From: Sinorhizobium garamanticum
GTDB taxonomy: Bacteria > Pseudomonadota > Alphaproteobacteria > Rhizobiales > Rhizobiaceae
Length of the DNA stretch: 64,000 nt
Direction: 5' to 3'
Assembly (NCBI RefSeq): GCF_029892065.1
Contig: NZ_CP120375.1
Span: 186,001 to 250,000 of the forward strand
The notes under the pieces were generated by a model that worked only from the letters and a program-made list of their open reading frames with translations, was not told where the DNA came from and made no database searches. The translations under genes and the position numbers were made by a program. Below, one piece after another: positions 11,191 through 20,917 of this stretch; within the stretch, counting starts at the first letter, position 1, and every line of letters begins with the position of its first letter.

Positions 11191-11883
11191 TCAACCATCA
11201 CGTCGGAACCGCTCGAGCGCGCGCCGGTCGTGGATCTGGATCATTCGACCTTTTACCATGACGCCCGACTCGCGTAGCCTCGAAAAGGCGCGCGACAGGC
11301 CTTCCGGGGCAAGGCCGAGCTTGCCCGCGAGCACGCGCTTCTGGAACGGGAGGCGGAACGAGAAGCTGGCCGTGTCTTTCGGACAATGGCTGAGAACATA
11401 GTTTGCAACGCGCTGAGGGGCGGTGAGCAGGCGATCTTCCGCGAGCAGGTCCTCCGTCATCTTGCCGCGATGGCACAGATGCTCGATCATTGCTTGCGCC
11501 ATGTCGGGATCTGCCGCGGCAAGCTGCCGAAGCTTGCCGCTATCGACCTGCACGACGATCGATGCTTCGGCGGCAACGGCGCTGGTCGTGGCGCGCTGGC
11601 CCAAAAACATCGCGTTCTCGCCGAACATTTCGCCTCTTGCGAGTACGGCAACGTCGGCCTGGCGCCCGTCCTTTCCCAGCCGGCAAAGCCGGACCAGACC
11701 GGAAAGCACGAAAAACACATCGGCAATGTCGTCGCCCTGATGGAACAGGACGTCCTGCTTTTCAAAGGTCGATAGCGTCGCTCCTTCGACAATAGCCTCG
11801 ACGCTGGAGCCCGGCAGCCGCGCGAAAAAACGGGAGGCGGAAAAGATCGCCCGATCCCTCGAAGTCAATTGCAAGGTCTTCAT
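11191..11883 (-). CDS. Crp/Fnr-family transcriptional regulator
   Basis: A 230-residue regulator with an N-terminal cyclic-nucleotide-binding-like beta-roll (residues 20-130, FHQGDDIADVFFVLSGLVRL, GEMFGENAMF) and a C-terminal winged helix (residues 150-225, KLGLAPEGLSRAFSRLRESG is the recognition helix region). It has no N-terminal Cys cluster, so it is not an oxygen-sensing FNR/FnrN. It sits just downstream of fixS on the same strand, where S. meliloti pSymA carries a comparable Crp-type gene. A TTGA-N6-TCAA box lies 59 bases upstream of its start, pointing to FixK control. Confidence 0.85.
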   Translation of the reverse strand: MKTLQLTSRDRAIFSASRFFARLPGSSVEAIVEGATLSTFEKQDVLFHQGDDIADVFFVLSGLVRLCRLGKDGRQADVAVLARGEMFGENAMFLGQRATTSAVAAEASIVVQVDSGKLRQLAAADPDMAQAMIEHLCHRGKMTEDLLAEDRLLTAPQRVANYVLSHCPKDTASFSFRLPFQKRVLAGKLGLAPEGLSRAFSRLRESGVMVKGRMIQIHDRRALERFRRDG

Positions 11884-11935
11884 GCACGTGCCCTAACAAG
11901 ATCACATCAATCTAGCCTTCTTGCGGAAAAGTTGG

Positions 11936-11949
11936 TTGACCTCGGTCAA
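11936..11949 (-). promoter_or_regulatory. FixK box (anaerobox) upstream of Crp-type gene
   Basis: TTGACCTCGGTCAA fits TTGA-N6-TCAA. Its centre is about 59 bases upstream of the Crp-type gene's ATG, inside the fixS-to-regulator gap. Confidence 0.8.
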
Positions 11950-11965
11950 ACAACTGAAGAGCCTG

Positions 11966-12121
11966 TCAGTCTTGCGGTCTGCCGTCGCCGTCGTCGAGAA
12001 CGCGCCAGGACGCACCGTCCAGATCTTCATATTGTCCGCTCTTCAGCGCCCAGAGGAAGGCGGCGAGGCCGAGACCGCCGAGGACCAACGCAATCGGAAT
12101 AAGATAGACCAGCGTGTTCAT
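11966..12121 (-). CDS. fixS: FixS, cbb3 oxidase maturation protein
   Basis: A 51-residue CcoS-type protein needed for assembly of active cbb3-type cytochrome oxidase. It is one N-terminal membrane helix (LIPIALVLGGLGLAAFLWAL) followed by the family sequence SGQYEDLDGASWRVL. The ATG at 12121 overlaps the fixI stop in an ATGA arrangement, which fixes the start and suggests translational coupling. It is the last gene of fixGHIS. Confidence 0.92.
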   Translation of the reverse strand: MNTLVYLIPIALVLGGLGLAAFLWALKSGQYEDLDGASWRVLDDGDGRPQD

Positions 12122-14403
12122 CTGCCGCTCCCTGACGGTTGCGTAGCGGCGGCAGACCATCTGCCTTCGTCGGCGCTCGACGATGCGAGGCCGTTCAGCC
12201 GCAAGGCATTGGCAACGACGATCAGCGACGAGGTGGACATCGCGACCGCCGCTACCAGAGGTGTCGCATAGCCGAGGATCGCAATCGGGACGGCAATCAG
12301 ATTGTAGCCGATTGCCAACGCGAAATTCTGGCGGATCAGGCGGCCCGCCCGTCGCGACGTTGCGATCGCGAAGGGGACGGCGATCAGCGGCTGATGCATG
12401 AACACGAAATCCGCCGCCTGACGGCCCACGTCGGCCGCAGTCGCCGGCGCCATCGAAACGTGGGCGGCACGCAAAGCCGGCGCGTCATTGATGCCGTCGC
12501 CTACCATCAGCGCCCTGCGACCACTGTCAGAGACGTCAGCGCAGACTTGAAGCTTGTCGCGAGGCGACAGTTCGGCCTTCCAGTCTTTGATCTCCAATTG
12601 CTCCGCGAGTGCCTGTACGACCGGCTTGCGGTCGCCGGACAATATTGCGACCGTCAGTCCCATTTCGCCGATTTGGTCAATCGCGCTCGCGGTTGCCGGA
12701 CGCAGACGATCCTCGAAGCGAAAGCATGCAAGCTCCCGCCGATCAACAGAGAGGACCGCCTCCGATTGCCCGCTTCCTGAACCCGGCCCACCAGTCGCAA
12801 AGTTCCGGCTGCCGAGCCGGTACACACCGCCCGGCGTCTCAACCTCGATTCCTGCGCCGGGGATCTCCCGGATTTCGGCCTCGAGCGGCGACACTCGCGG
12901 TGCGGCGTCCTGGAACGCCGTTGCGATCGGGTGCTTTGAGTGCACGGCAAGCGCAGCGGCCATGGCGAGGGCATCGGGCGCAATTTCCGCCGCGTTCACC
13001 AGCCACGGCCTGCCGACCGTCAGCGTGCCTGTCTTGTCGAACAGCACCGTGTCGATTTCGGCGAGCCGCTCCATGGCCGAGCCATCCTTGACCATGACGC
13101 CGCCTCGAAAAAGCCGTCCGGCGGCAACGACCTGTACGACGGGCACTGCAAGCCCCAATGCGCAGGGGCAGGTGATGATGAGGACGGCAACGGCGACCAG
13201 CATGGCATGGCGAGCATCGCCTTCGATGATCATCCAGCCCACGAAGGTCAAAAGCGCAAGCAAGTGGACGACCGGCGAATAATATTGTGCGGCACGATCG
13301 GCAATTCGGCGATAGCGGGCCCTGCCGCCTTCGGCCGCCTCCATCAGACCCATGATTTCGGCCAGGAAGGATTCCCGCGCACTCGCCGTCGCCTCGAGCA
13401 CCAGCGAACCCGTCAGGTTGAGCGTGCCGGCCTCGACGATATTGCCGGCGGTTACCGGCATCGGCGCGCTCTCACCGCTGACCACCGCGCGGTCGAGATC
13501 GCTGCTACCCAAGACCACGCGTCCGTCGACCGGTATTCGCTCGCCGGCAGCGATCATCAGGCGCTCACCAGGTTTGATCTCGTCGATGGCGCGGTATTCC
13601 CGCGAACCGTCGGCATGCAAGACTGTCGCTCCGCGCGGCGACAGCCGCGCCAGACCGCTGATCGCGGAGCGTGCACGGTCCCGCATCATGTGGTCGAGCG
13701 TCCGGCCGATGAGCAGGAAGAACAGGAGGGTGACCGTCGCATCGAACCAGGCATGCGTCCCATGGCTAATCGTCTCTAGTAGCGACATGCCGTAGGAGAG
13801 CGTGACCGCAATTGCGATCGGTACGTCCATGTTGGTCCGCCCGTGGCGAAGCGCGTTCCAGGCGGATTGGTAGAAGAAGCGGCCGGCATAGATCAGCGCC
13901 GGCCCCGCCATCATGGCCGATACCCAGTGGAAGAGATCGCGTGTAGCCGCGTCCGCCCCCGACCAGACGGAGACGGAAAGCAGCATGATATTGGCCGCAG
14001 CAAAGCCGGAAACGGCGACCGCGCGGATCAATTGCTTCAGGACGGCATCGCCTTCCTCCCCGCGGGGGGTGAAGAGATGCGTCTCGTAGCCCCGCTCGCT
14101 GATGGCGCGCACGAGTTCTGCAGGATCGCTGCGTTTACCGGCAACTTCCTCCTTCCAGACGATCGAAACGCGTCGGGAGGAAAGATTGACGCGCGCCCGC
14201 TCGACTTCGGGTCTCGCCCGCAACGCCGTCTCGAGCGTTGTGATGCATGCGCCGCAGTGGACGCCCGGCGCGCTGAGATCCGTCTGGCGCAACCCGTTCC
14301 CAAGCGCCCGGCTGGCGAGCCACAGCTCCTCGGAAGAGGGCAGCCCCTGCCCCGCCGCGTCTGCAATAACGGTCGTGCCGACCGCCGTGGCACAGCAGCT
14401 CAT
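12118..14403 (-). CDS. fixI: FixI, copper-transporting P1B-type ATPase
   Basis: A 761-residue CcoI-type copper pump that loads copper into the cbb3 oxidase. The N-terminal heavy-metal domain contains GVHCGACI (about residues 50-57). Eight membrane helices include the CPx motif ITCPCALGLAVP. The phosphorylation site is DKTGTLT and the hinge is MVGDGINDAPAL. The start MSCCATAVG at 14403 overlaps the fixH stop (ATGA). A longer frame to 14487 lies inside fixH. Same strand and overlaps with fixH and fixS define the fixGHIS operon. Confidence 0.95.
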   Translation of the reverse strand: MSCCATAVGTTVIADAAGQGLPSSEELWLASRALGNGLRQTDLSAPGVHCGACITTLETALRARPEVERARVNLSSRRVSIVWKEEVAGKRSDPAELVRAISERGYETHLFTPRGEEGDAVLKQLIRAVAVSGFAAANIMLLSVSVWSGADAATRDLFHWVSAMMAGPALIYAGRFFYQSAWNALRHGRTNMDVPIAIAVTLSYGMSLLETISHGTHAWFDATVTLLFFLLIGRTLDHMMRDRARSAISGLARLSPRGATVLHADGSREYRAIDEIKPGERLMIAAGERIPVDGRVVLGSSDLDRAVVSGESAPMPVTAGNIVEAGTLNLTGSLVLEATASARESFLAEIMGLMEAAEGGRARYRRIADRAAQYYSPVVHLLALLTFVGWMIIEGDARHAMLVAVAVLIITCPCALGLAVPVVQVVAAGRLFRGGVMVKDGSAMERLAEIDTVLFDKTGTLTVGRPWLVNAAEIAPDALAMAAALAVHSKHPIATAFQDAAPRVSPLEAEIREIPGAGIEVETPGGVYRLGSRNFATGGPGSGSGQSEAVLSVDRRELACFRFEDRLRPATASAIDQIGEMGLTVAILSGDRKPVVQALAEQLEIKDWKAELSPRDKLQVCADVSDSGRRALMVGDGINDAPALRAAHVSMAPATAADVGRQAADFVFMHQPLIAVPFAIATSRRAGRLIRQNFALAIGYNLIAVPIAILGYATPLVAAVAMSTSSLIVVANALRLNGLASSSADEGRWSAAATQPSGSGR

Positions 14404-14891
14404 CGGCCCTCTCCCGGCGCGATGAAACGAACCGCCTGCCGGTAGACGAGCGCTCCACCCGCCATAGCCGTCACGTCCGCGATCCACTGCCCCGGTTTGA
14501 GCGCCTGCGTCGAAATGAACACACCCTCACCATCGGCAACGAGCTCGACGCGGACATCCTCATGCGCCTCGACGGGCCGTTTGAGCACTGCGACAACCTG
14601 ATCGACCGCCCGCTCCGGCTCGCCTCTTCGGGTCAACACATAACGGAGGCCGTTCTCGGCGGTAAGTTCGCCCTTGATGCCCCTTGCCGCAAAGGCGCGT
14701 GTCTCCGCCACCTTGCCATTAAACTGCTGGTTGGCGACGTAGGCGTTCTCGACGACGAGGCCGCTCCAGCTTCGGCTGGCATTCCAAGCCATGACGAAGT
14801 TTACGGACATGATGGTGCCGAAGAACAGCGCCATCACCGCCACCATATGCCATCCGGTAAAACGACGCGGTTCACTGCGTTGGCTGATCAT
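14400..14891 (-). CDS. fixH: FixH, cbb3 oxidase assembly protein
   Basis: A 163-residue CcoH-type protein for cbb3 oxidase assembly. It has one N-terminal membrane helix (MVAVMALFFGTIMSVNFVMA) and a periplasmic domain. It starts six bases after the fixG stop and overlaps fixI by four bases. Confidence 0.92.
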   Translation of the reverse strand: MISQRSEPRRFTGWHMVAVMALFFGTIMSVNFVMAWNASRSWSGLVVENAYVANQQFNGKVAETRAFAARGIKGELTAENGLRYVLTRRGEPERAVDQVVAVLKRPVEAHEDVRVELVADGEGVFISTQALKPGQWIADVTAMAGGALVYRQAVRFIAPGEGR

Positions 14892-14897
14892 AGCGGC

Positions 14898-16472
14898 TCA
14901 CTTTGCTGTTTCCGGTTGATTGAAGTTCGCGCGGTAGACATCCCGCTCGTGGCTGGAAGGGTCTTCGGCTCTGAAAGAAATGCCTTCCTCCGCCTCTGCG
15001 AGCTTTGCTTTCGGCACCGTGACGAACACCTTGAGCGACGTCACCTTGTCCGGATCTACTGCAACTGAAAAGCTGCGGCCGTCGCCCTGCGCCCGGCCCG
15101 CAATTCGCATGTGCGCCGACGGCATCCCTTCGAGGGCGAGCGTAATGCGCCGCTGCTCGGGGATCATGTTGAGCAGCTTGATCATGTAACCGTTGCGGAC
15201 GGAACCGTCGGACTCGACCACATATTGCGGATTTCGGTCATGCAGTACGTTCAGCTCTAGTCTGTCGCGTGAGACGAGCGCGTAGAGCAGGCCGAGCCCA
15301 ACGAGCACCCAGACGCCGAAATAGACAAGAACGCGCGGACGGAAGATGGTCCGCCAATTGAAATGCCTGATGCCGGCGACGAAGGCGCCGTTGGCGCCGC
15401 GCACGCGCCGAGGATCGATCGTAGTCGCACCGCCGTCAGTGGCAAGAGCCATGTTAGCGGCATAGTCGCTGAGCGTCGCATAAGAGATCAAACCGCGTTC
15501 GCGGCCGAGCTTGTCCATGACGCCGTCACAGGCATCGATGCAGAGCGCACAGGTGATGCATTCGAGTTGCTGGCCGTCACGGATATCGATCCCCATGGGA
15601 CAAACCGCAACGCAGGCATTGCAGTCGACGCAGTCGCCGACCACCTCGCCGGCTGCGGCTGCCTTTTTGGCATGCCGCGAGCGCGTCTCGCCGCGCCAGT
15701 CGTTATATGTGACGACCAGCGAGTTTTCATCGAGCATCGCAGCCTGGATGCGCGGCCAGGGGCACATATAGGTACAGACCTGCTCGCGCATGAGACCGCC
15801 GAACACGTAGGTGGTGGCGGTAAGGATCGCCACGGTCATGTAGGCCGCCGGCGGCGCCTGAAGAGCGGCGAAGCTCTTGAGGAGCGTGGGAGCGTCGGCG
15901 AAGTAGAATATCCAGGCGCCCCCCGTCGCAACGCCGATCACCAGCCAGATCGCATGCTTGGCAACCCGCTTGCGAATCTTGTGGAGCGTCCATGGCCCGG
16001 CATCGAGGCGCATGCGGGCATTGCGGTCGCCCTCGATGAAGCGCTCGATCACCAGAAAGAGATCTACCCAGACCGTTTGCGGACAAGCGTAGCCGCACCA
16101 CGCGCGCCCGATGGCCGAGGTCACCAGGAAAAGGCCGAAGCCCGCCATGACGAGGAGCCCGGCGACGAAAAAGAATTCCTGTGGCCAGATCTCGATGAAG
16201 AAGAAATAGAACCGCCGCGCCGAAAGATCGATCAGAACTGCCTGGTCGGGCGCATGCTCACCGCGGTCCCATCGGATCCAGGGCGTCATATAATAGATGC
16301 CGAGCGTCACCAGCATTACCAGCCACTTGAACCGGCGGAAGCGGCCCTCGGCTCGTTTGGGGAAAATCTTTCGCCGTTTCTCGTAAAGCGGCTTGCGGTG
16401 ACGCGCGGCATTGACGGGCTCGGCTTCGAGCCGCTCGACTGAGCCAGCTTTATGCGCGGGCTTGTGAAGCAT
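14898..16472 (-). CDS. fixG: FixG, membrane ferredoxin-like protein
   Basis: A 524-residue CcoG-type protein implicated in copper reduction for cbb3 oxidase assembly. It has several membrane helices (about residues 50-70, 100-120, 160-215, 375-395). Two 4Fe-4S motifs lie near residue 275: CVDCNACVAVCPMGIDIR and CITCALCIDAC. The C-terminal third is a periplasmic Ig-like domain. It is the first gene of fixGHIS, with a FixK box 72 bases upstream. Confidence 0.95.
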   Translation of the reverse strand: MLHKPAHKAGSVERLEAEPVNAARHRKPLYEKRRKIFPKRAEGRFRRFKWLVMLVTLGIYYMTPWIRWDRGEHAPDQAVLIDLSARRFYFFFIEIWPQEFFFVAGLLVMAGFGLFLVTSAIGRAWCGYACPQTVWVDLFLVIERFIEGDRNARMRLDAGPWTLHKIRKRVAKHAIWLVIGVATGGAWIFYFADAPTLLKSFAALQAPPAAYMTVAILTATTYVFGGLMREQVCTYMCPWPRIQAAMLDENSLVVTYNDWRGETRSRHAKKAAAAGEVVGDCVDCNACVAVCPMGIDIRDGQQLECITCALCIDACDGVMDKLGRERGLISYATLSDYAANMALATDGGATTIDPRRVRGANGAFVAGIRHFNWRTIFRPRVLVYFGVWVLVGLGLLYALVSRDRLELNVLHDRNPQYVVESDGSVRNGYMIKLLNMIPEQRRITLALEGMPSAHMRIAGRAQGDGRSFSVAVDPDKVTSLKVFVTVPKAKLAEAEEGISFRAEDPSSHERDVYRANFNQPETAK

Positions 16473-16537
16473 TTGGGCAGTCCCGACTAGAACTCGATTG
16501 TCAGATGCGGTTTTGCGCCATGTGGCGATTGCGCGCC

Positions 16538-16551
16538 TTGATCTGCGTCAA
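16538..16551 (-). promoter_or_regulatory. FixK box upstream of fixG
   Basis: TTGATCTGCGTCAA fits TTGA-N6-TCAA and is centred 72 bases upstream of the fixG ATG, between fixP and fixG, so fixGHIS appears to have its own promoter. Confidence 0.85.
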
Positions 16552-16721
16552 GTTGGCGGGCGGGCGCCGCCACCGGCAGTGAGAGCCACCCTCTCCGGGA
16601 TACGCTCGACCGTGTGTCAGACCCGATTTGAATGGATCGAACCTTGCGGCGGCCGTTTCTAATCGCCATTTTGCTCCGCCGGCCGCGCTGCTGTCGCGCG
16701 GCCGCCAGGATTCCGCGCTTA

Positions 16722-17591
16722 CTATTCGCCGCCGCCCAGAGAATGGACGAAGATCGCCAGCTCTTTCACCACCGGATCGCCTATGCGCTGGAGCCAGGCG
16801 GGCATGACGCCATGCTTTGGCGACCGCATCTGATCGATGATCGCCTGCTCCCCCTCACCCTTGAGCCAGATCGCGTCGGCGAGATTGGGCGCGCCGAATT
16901 CGCGGCTGCCCTTTGCATCTGCACCATGGCATGAGGCGCAATTGTCGGTGAAGAGCTGCTCGCCGGTTTCCACGAGTGCCGGGTTGGAGGGTATTCCGGT
17001 GAGGCTCACGACATAGGCTGCGGTTGCGCGGAGCTCCTCCGACGCCAGCATGTCGGCAAAGGCCGGCATTTCCGACACCCGCGTCTCCCCGTCACCTTGG
17101 TGACGGACGCCATGCGCGATCGTCTGGTAGATCTCCTCGGGTTTGCCTCCCCAGAGCCACTCGTCATCGTTCAGGTTCGGGAAGCCCTTGCCACCGGCCC
17201 CGCCCGAACCGTGACATTGGGCGCAGTTCACCTTGAAAGCGGAGGCTCCGGCCGAGATGGCGAACTGCTTCAGTTGCGGATCGGCCATGATGTCCTCGAC
17301 CGTCCTCGAGGCGATGCGTTCAAGGTTGCTGGCCTGCGCGGCCTTGGCGGCGGACAACTCCGCGGTGACCTCGGCGCGGCTAGAATAGCCGAGCACGCCC
17401 TTGGTCGCCTCCGTCAGCATCGGCCAGGAGGGATAGGCGATCGCGTAGCAGACAGCCCACAGAATAGTGGCGTAGAAGGTATAGACCCACCAGCGCGGCA
17501 TCGGGTTGTTGAGCTCTCGGATGCCGTCCCATTCGTGCCCGGTGGTGTCTACGCCGCTCACCTCGTCAACGTGCTTATGCTTGTCCGCCAT
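16722..17591 (-). CDS. fixP: FixP, di-heme cytochrome c subunit of cbb3 oxidase
   Basis: A 289-residue CcoP subunit. One N-terminal membrane helix (FYATILWAVCYAIAYP) anchors two periplasmic cytochrome c domains with heme motifs CAQCH (about residue 125) and CASCH (about residue 220); distal Met ligands lie in VSEMPAF and GVMPAW. It passes electrons to FixO/FixN. It starts three bases after the fixQ stop. Confidence 0.95.
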   Translation of the reverse strand: MADKHKHVDEVSGVDTTGHEWDGIRELNNPMPRWWVYTFYATILWAVCYAIAYPSWPMLTEATKGVLGYSSRAEVTAELSAAKAAQASNLERIASRTVEDIMADPQLKQFAISAGASAFKVNCAQCHGSGGAGGKGFPNLNDDEWLWGGKPEEIYQTIAHGVRHQGDGETRVSEMPAFADMLASEELRATAAYVVSLTGIPSNPALVETGEQLFTDNCASCHGADAKGSREFGAPNLADAIWLKGEGEQAIIDQMRSPKHGVMPAWLQRIGDPVVKELAIFVHSLGGGE

Positions 17592-17594
17592 GGA

Positions 17595-17747
17595 TCAGTC
17601 CTCCTTCAGGGGGATGGCAGAGGCCTGAGCGGCGGCCTTTTTGGCGCCCGGCCGGAAGTTGAAAAGGACGACACCGAGGAAGAAAAACGTCATGCCGAGC
17701 AGCCCCCAGCTATCGGCAAAATGGCGCAGGGCCGTGTAGGTTTCCAT
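17595..17747 (-). CDS. fixQ: FixQ, small cbb3 oxidase subunit
   Basis: A 50-residue CcoQ-type single-helix protein, translated by hand from the minus strand: METYTALRHFADSWG, then GLLGMTFFFLGVVLFNF and a basic tail ending LKED. It stabilises the CcoNOP complex in related bacteria. It lies between fixO and fixP in the canonical order. Confidence 0.9.
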   Translation of the reverse strand: METYTALRHFADSWGLLGMTFFFLGVVLFNFRPGAKKAAAQASAIPLKED

Positions 17748-17758
17748 CTGCGTTCCTC

Positions 17759-18490
17759 TCAGCGGTAGCCCGTGGTGTTGTCATAGGTGGAGAAGTCTAC
17801 GAGCGTGCCCAGCATCTGCAGATAGGCGACGAGCGCGTCCATCTCCGTCAGCCTTTGCGGGTCACCGTCAAAGTCACCGACCTTGGCCTTGGGATAGCGG
17901 GCCTCGACGCCCGACGTATCGGAGTTGGGATCCGCCTGAGCTTTGAGGTCCGCGGCCGCATTGTCGATCATCTCTTCGGTGTAAGGAACGCCGACGGCTC
18001 TGTTGGCCTTGAGTTTCATGGAAACGTTCTTAACCTCGAGCGGTGCCTCCTTGAGGAAAGCATAGCTCGGCATCACCGATTCCGGCACGACCGAGCGCGG
18101 CTCGATCATGTGCTGGACGTGCCATTCGTTGGAGTAGCGGTCGCCGACACGGGCGAGGTCCGGCCCGGTGCGCTTCGACCCCCATTGGAAGGGGTGATCG
18201 TACATCGACTCCGCCGCCAGAGAGTAATGGCCGTAGCGCTCGACCTCGTCGCGGAACGGGCGGATCATCTGACTGTGGCAGACATAGCAGCCTTCACGGG
18301 TGTAGATGTCGCGGCCGGCAAGCTCCAGCGGCGAATAGGGCCGCATGCCTTCGACTTTCTCGATCGTGTTTTCGAGATAGAAGAGCGGCGCGATTTCCAC
18401 GATTCCGCCAATGGAGACGACGAGCAGGGAGCCGACGAGCAGCAAGGTGGCGTTGCGTTCAATCAGCCCGTGTTTGTCGAAAATGGACAT
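17759..18490 (-). CDS. fixO: FixO, monoheme cytochrome c subunit of cbb3 oxidase
   Basis: A 243-residue CcoO subunit with an N-terminal membrane anchor (residues 12-32, [20 protein letters not shown]) and one heme c motif, [12 protein letters not shown], at about residue 68. It starts 11 bases after the fixN stop, ahead of fixQ. Confidence 0.95.
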   Translation of the reverse strand: MSIFDKHGLIERNATLLLVGSLLVVSIGGIVEIAPLFYLENTIEKVEGMRPYSPLELAGRDIYTREGCYVCHSQMIRPFRDEVERYGHYSLAAESMYDHPFQWGSKRTGPDLARVGDRYSNEWHVQHMIEPRSVVPESVMPSYAFLKEAPLEVKNVSMKLKANRAVGVPYTEEMIDNAAADLKAQADPNSDTSGVEARYPKAKVGDFDGDPQRLTEMDALVAYLQMLGTLVDFSTYDNTTGYR

Positions 18491-18501
18491 GATCTACACT
18501 C

Positions 18502-20121
18502 CTATCGCGCAGACGCGGGCTGCGGCGCGGCGCCGACGATCGGGGCTTCGTCGCGCACGCGTCCGAGGATCGTCATTGTTACGTTGAAGGCCATGACGAG
18601 TGCGCCGGCGAGGAACAGGGCGCCGCCGGCGGCGCGCATGACATAGTAGGGGAACATGGCCGCGACCGTTTCCGCGAAGGAATAGACGAGGAAGCCCTGG
18701 TCGTCGTATTCGCGCCACATCAACCCCTGCTGGATGCCGGCAACCCACATGGCGGCGGCGTAGACGACGATGCCTAGCGTGGCGAGCCAGAAGTGCCAAT
18801 TGACCATGCGCAGGCTGTAGAGCCGTTCGCGCTTCCAGAGCTTCGGCACCAGAAAATAGACGGCACCGAATGTGATCAGGCCGTTCCAGCCGAGTGCGCC
18901 GGAATGCACGTGGCCGATGGTCCAGTCGGTATAGTGGCTGAGCGAGTTGACCGTCTTGATCGACATCATCGGTCCTTCGAACGTCGCCATGCCGTAGAAG
19001 GCGACAGCCATGACCATCATTCGGACGACGGGATCGGTACGGATCTTGTCCCAGGCGCCGGAAAGGGTCATCAGGCCGTTGATCATGCCGCCCCAGGAGG
19101 GCATCCAGAGCATAATGGAAAAGGCCATGCCGAGCGTTTGAGCCCAGTCCGGTAGCGCCGTGTAGTGCAGGTGGTGGGGACCGGCCCATATGTACATGAA
19201 GATCAGCGCCCAGAAGTGGACGATCGACAGCCGGTAGGAATAGACGGGACGGTTCACCTGCTTGGGGATGAAGTAGTACATCATCGCCAGGAACCCGGCC
19301 GTCAGGAAGAAGCCGACGGCATTGTGCCCGTACCACCATTGCGTCAGCGCGTCCTGCACGCCCGCGAAAGCCGAATAGCTCTTGGAGCCCAGGAATGATA
19401 CCGGCACGGCCAGGTTGTTGACGATGTGCAGCATGGCGATGGTGACGATGAAGGCGAGATAGAACCAGTTCGCCACATAAATGTGCGGCTCCTTGCGCTT
19501 GAGGATTGTGCCGAGAAAGACGATGAGATAGGCGACCCAGACGATCGTCAGCCAGAGGTCGACATACCATTCAGGCTCGGCATATTCGCGGCTCTGGGTG
19601 ATGCCGAGCAGATAGCCGGTTGCCGCAAGCACGATGAAGAGCTGATAGCCCCAGAACACGAACCAGCCGAGATCGCCGCCGAAAAGACGCGCGCGGCTGG
19701 TGCGCTGGACGACATAGAAAGAAGTCGCGATCAGCGCGTTGCCGCCGAATGCGAAGATGACGGCGGAGGTGTGCAACGGACGGACCCGGCCAAAATTAAA
19801 CCAGGGTTCGACGTTAAGGTCCGGGAAAGCGAGTTGCAACGCCACGATCACGCCAACGAGGAACCCCACTACGCCCCAGAACACGGTGGCGATGACGCCG
19901 TATTTCACGACCTCGTCGAAGTATTCTGTTTGGCGGGCTTCGCGACGCGCGGCCACCGGCCGGAAGTTGACGCGGCGCATGAGCACTAGCGTACCGCCGA
20001 TCAGCGCGAAGAACAGAACCCACAGATGCGCGCCGAATAGGTGGTCCTGGGCAAAGCCGGCTCCGACCAGCGCCACGAAGGCGCCGGCAGCAAGCACGAC
20101 TATCTCGACTGAATGTTTCAT
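18502..20121 (-). CDS. fixN: FixN, catalytic subunit of cbb3 cytochrome oxidase
   Basis: The 539-residue heme-copper oxidase subunit CcoN, the high-affinity terminal oxidase used by bacteroids at nanomolar oxygen. It has 12 or more membrane helices; visible heme/copper histidine contexts include [46 protein letters not shown] and [13 protein letters not shown]. The start [13 protein letters not shown] at 20121 gives the usual family length; a longer frame to 20493 would run through the FixK box and is rejected. It is the first gene of fixNOQP. Confidence 0.95.
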   Translation of the reverse strand: MKHSVEIVVLAAGAFVALVGAGFAQDHLFGAHLWVLFFALIGGTLVLMRRVNFRPVAARREARQTEYFDEVVKYGVIATVFWGVVGFLVGVIVALQLAFPDLNVEPWFNFGRVRPLHTSAVIFAFGGNALIATSFYVVQRTSRARLFGGDLGWFVFWGYQLFIVLAATGYLLGITQSREYAEPEWYVDLWLTIVWVAYLIVFLGTILKRKEPHIYVANWFYLAFIVTIAMLHIVNNLAVPVSFLGSKSYSAFAGVQDALTQWWYGHNAVGFFLTAGFLAMMYYFIPKQVNRPVYSYRLSIVHFWALIFMYIWAGPHHLHYTALPDWAQTLGMAFSIMLWMPSWGGMINGLMTLSGAWDKIRTDPVVRMMVMAVAFYGMATFEGPMMSIKTVNSLSHYTDWTIGHVHSGALGWNGLITFGAVYFLVPKLWKRERLYSLRMVNWHFWLATLGIVVYAAAMWVAGIQQGLMWREYDDQGFLVYSFAETVAAMFPYYVMRAAGGALFLAGALVMAFNVTMTILGRVRDEAPIVGAAPQPASAR

Positions 20122-20214
20122 GAAAGGCCCCAACTCTTTTCCAAACTGGCGTACGACTCGGCACACAGTCCGCCGGAGTCTTCTGAGAATTGTCACAGCG
20201 GAGTTCTCGATACC

Positions 20215-20228
20215 TTGATCCAGATCAA
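20215..20228 (-). promoter_or_regulatory. Anaerobox/FixK box upstream of fixN
   Basis: TTGATCCAGATCAA is a perfect TTGAT-N4-ATCAA palindrome, centred 100 bases upstream of the fixN start. Confidence 0.9.
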
Positions 20229-20798
20229 GGTCGCGCTTCGACCGCTCGCAAAGCATGTCTCGAAAGTTGAGAACGGGGGGCGGGCGGCGAGGCAAGACGT
20301 GGGGCACCCGGGGGGGTACTACGCTCGATCTGTCTATATGGAGGGAGACCAAACTCACCTCGTAGGCTGAAAGACCGGTCGTCTCGTCGGATCGGCGCAC
20401 ACAAGTATGCGCCGACGGCTCTGAAATCTTTCGGCGGCATAAGGTGTCAGTCCGCTTGGCTCGCACCAGTGGCCTTCTTTTCAACTCGGACAATGCATGA
20501 AGCTGCTTGCTGTGGCGGGCTGCCGCTGCCGGGAGCTTGCGGTGTCGATCTGGTAGGAGCGCGCTCTTTCACTCGCGCTATCAAATTGTCGATCTGAGGA
20601 CGACCTTGCCACGCACTCAGTCCATTTTCTGGGCGGGGCTTGCAAAACCATAGAGCCCGTTGCTCGAGGCGCTTAGTTGATCCACATGGGCTGTCCCAGC
20701 AGGTCGCTCGCGCCCAATCTCCGGCCGCAACGAGCCATGACTTTCCTGGCCGTTTCTGGCGAGCATCGCTCTCCTCCTCGGCTGGATCCCGGGATGAG

Positions 20799-20849
20799 CT
20801 GGAGCGGGATGAGGTCGGAAAGGACCAGCTTTTCCTCATCCCGCTCCAG
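20799..20849. repeat. RIME-like intergenic palindrome
   Basis: Sixteen-base arms, CTGGAGCGGGATGAGG at 20799-20814 and its exact complement at 20834-20849, are separated by 19 bases. This resembles the palindromic intergenic mosaic elements common in Rhizobiaceae. A half copy, TTCCTCATCCCGCTCCAGGC, occurs near 33164. Confidence 0.6.
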
Positions 20850-20917
20850 GCCCTGGCCACCACCCCTCCCCGAAGCGACGCGGAGAGCGACGGCGCCGGT
20901 ACAGCGCGCAGACGGCC

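Larger units (their letters stand above)
20130..20917. other. fixN-fixK intergenic region
   Basis: About 0.8 kb without a supportable gene. It holds the fixN anaerobox near 20215 and an inverted repeat near 20800-20850. Confidence 0.5.

Noticed and set aside
15363..16442. 359-residue open frame antisense to fixG
   Set aside because: Shadow frame; composition and position fully explained by fixG.
20122..20493. N-terminal extension of FixN
   Set aside because: It would add 124 residues without membrane features and cover the FixK box; the shorter start gives the family length.
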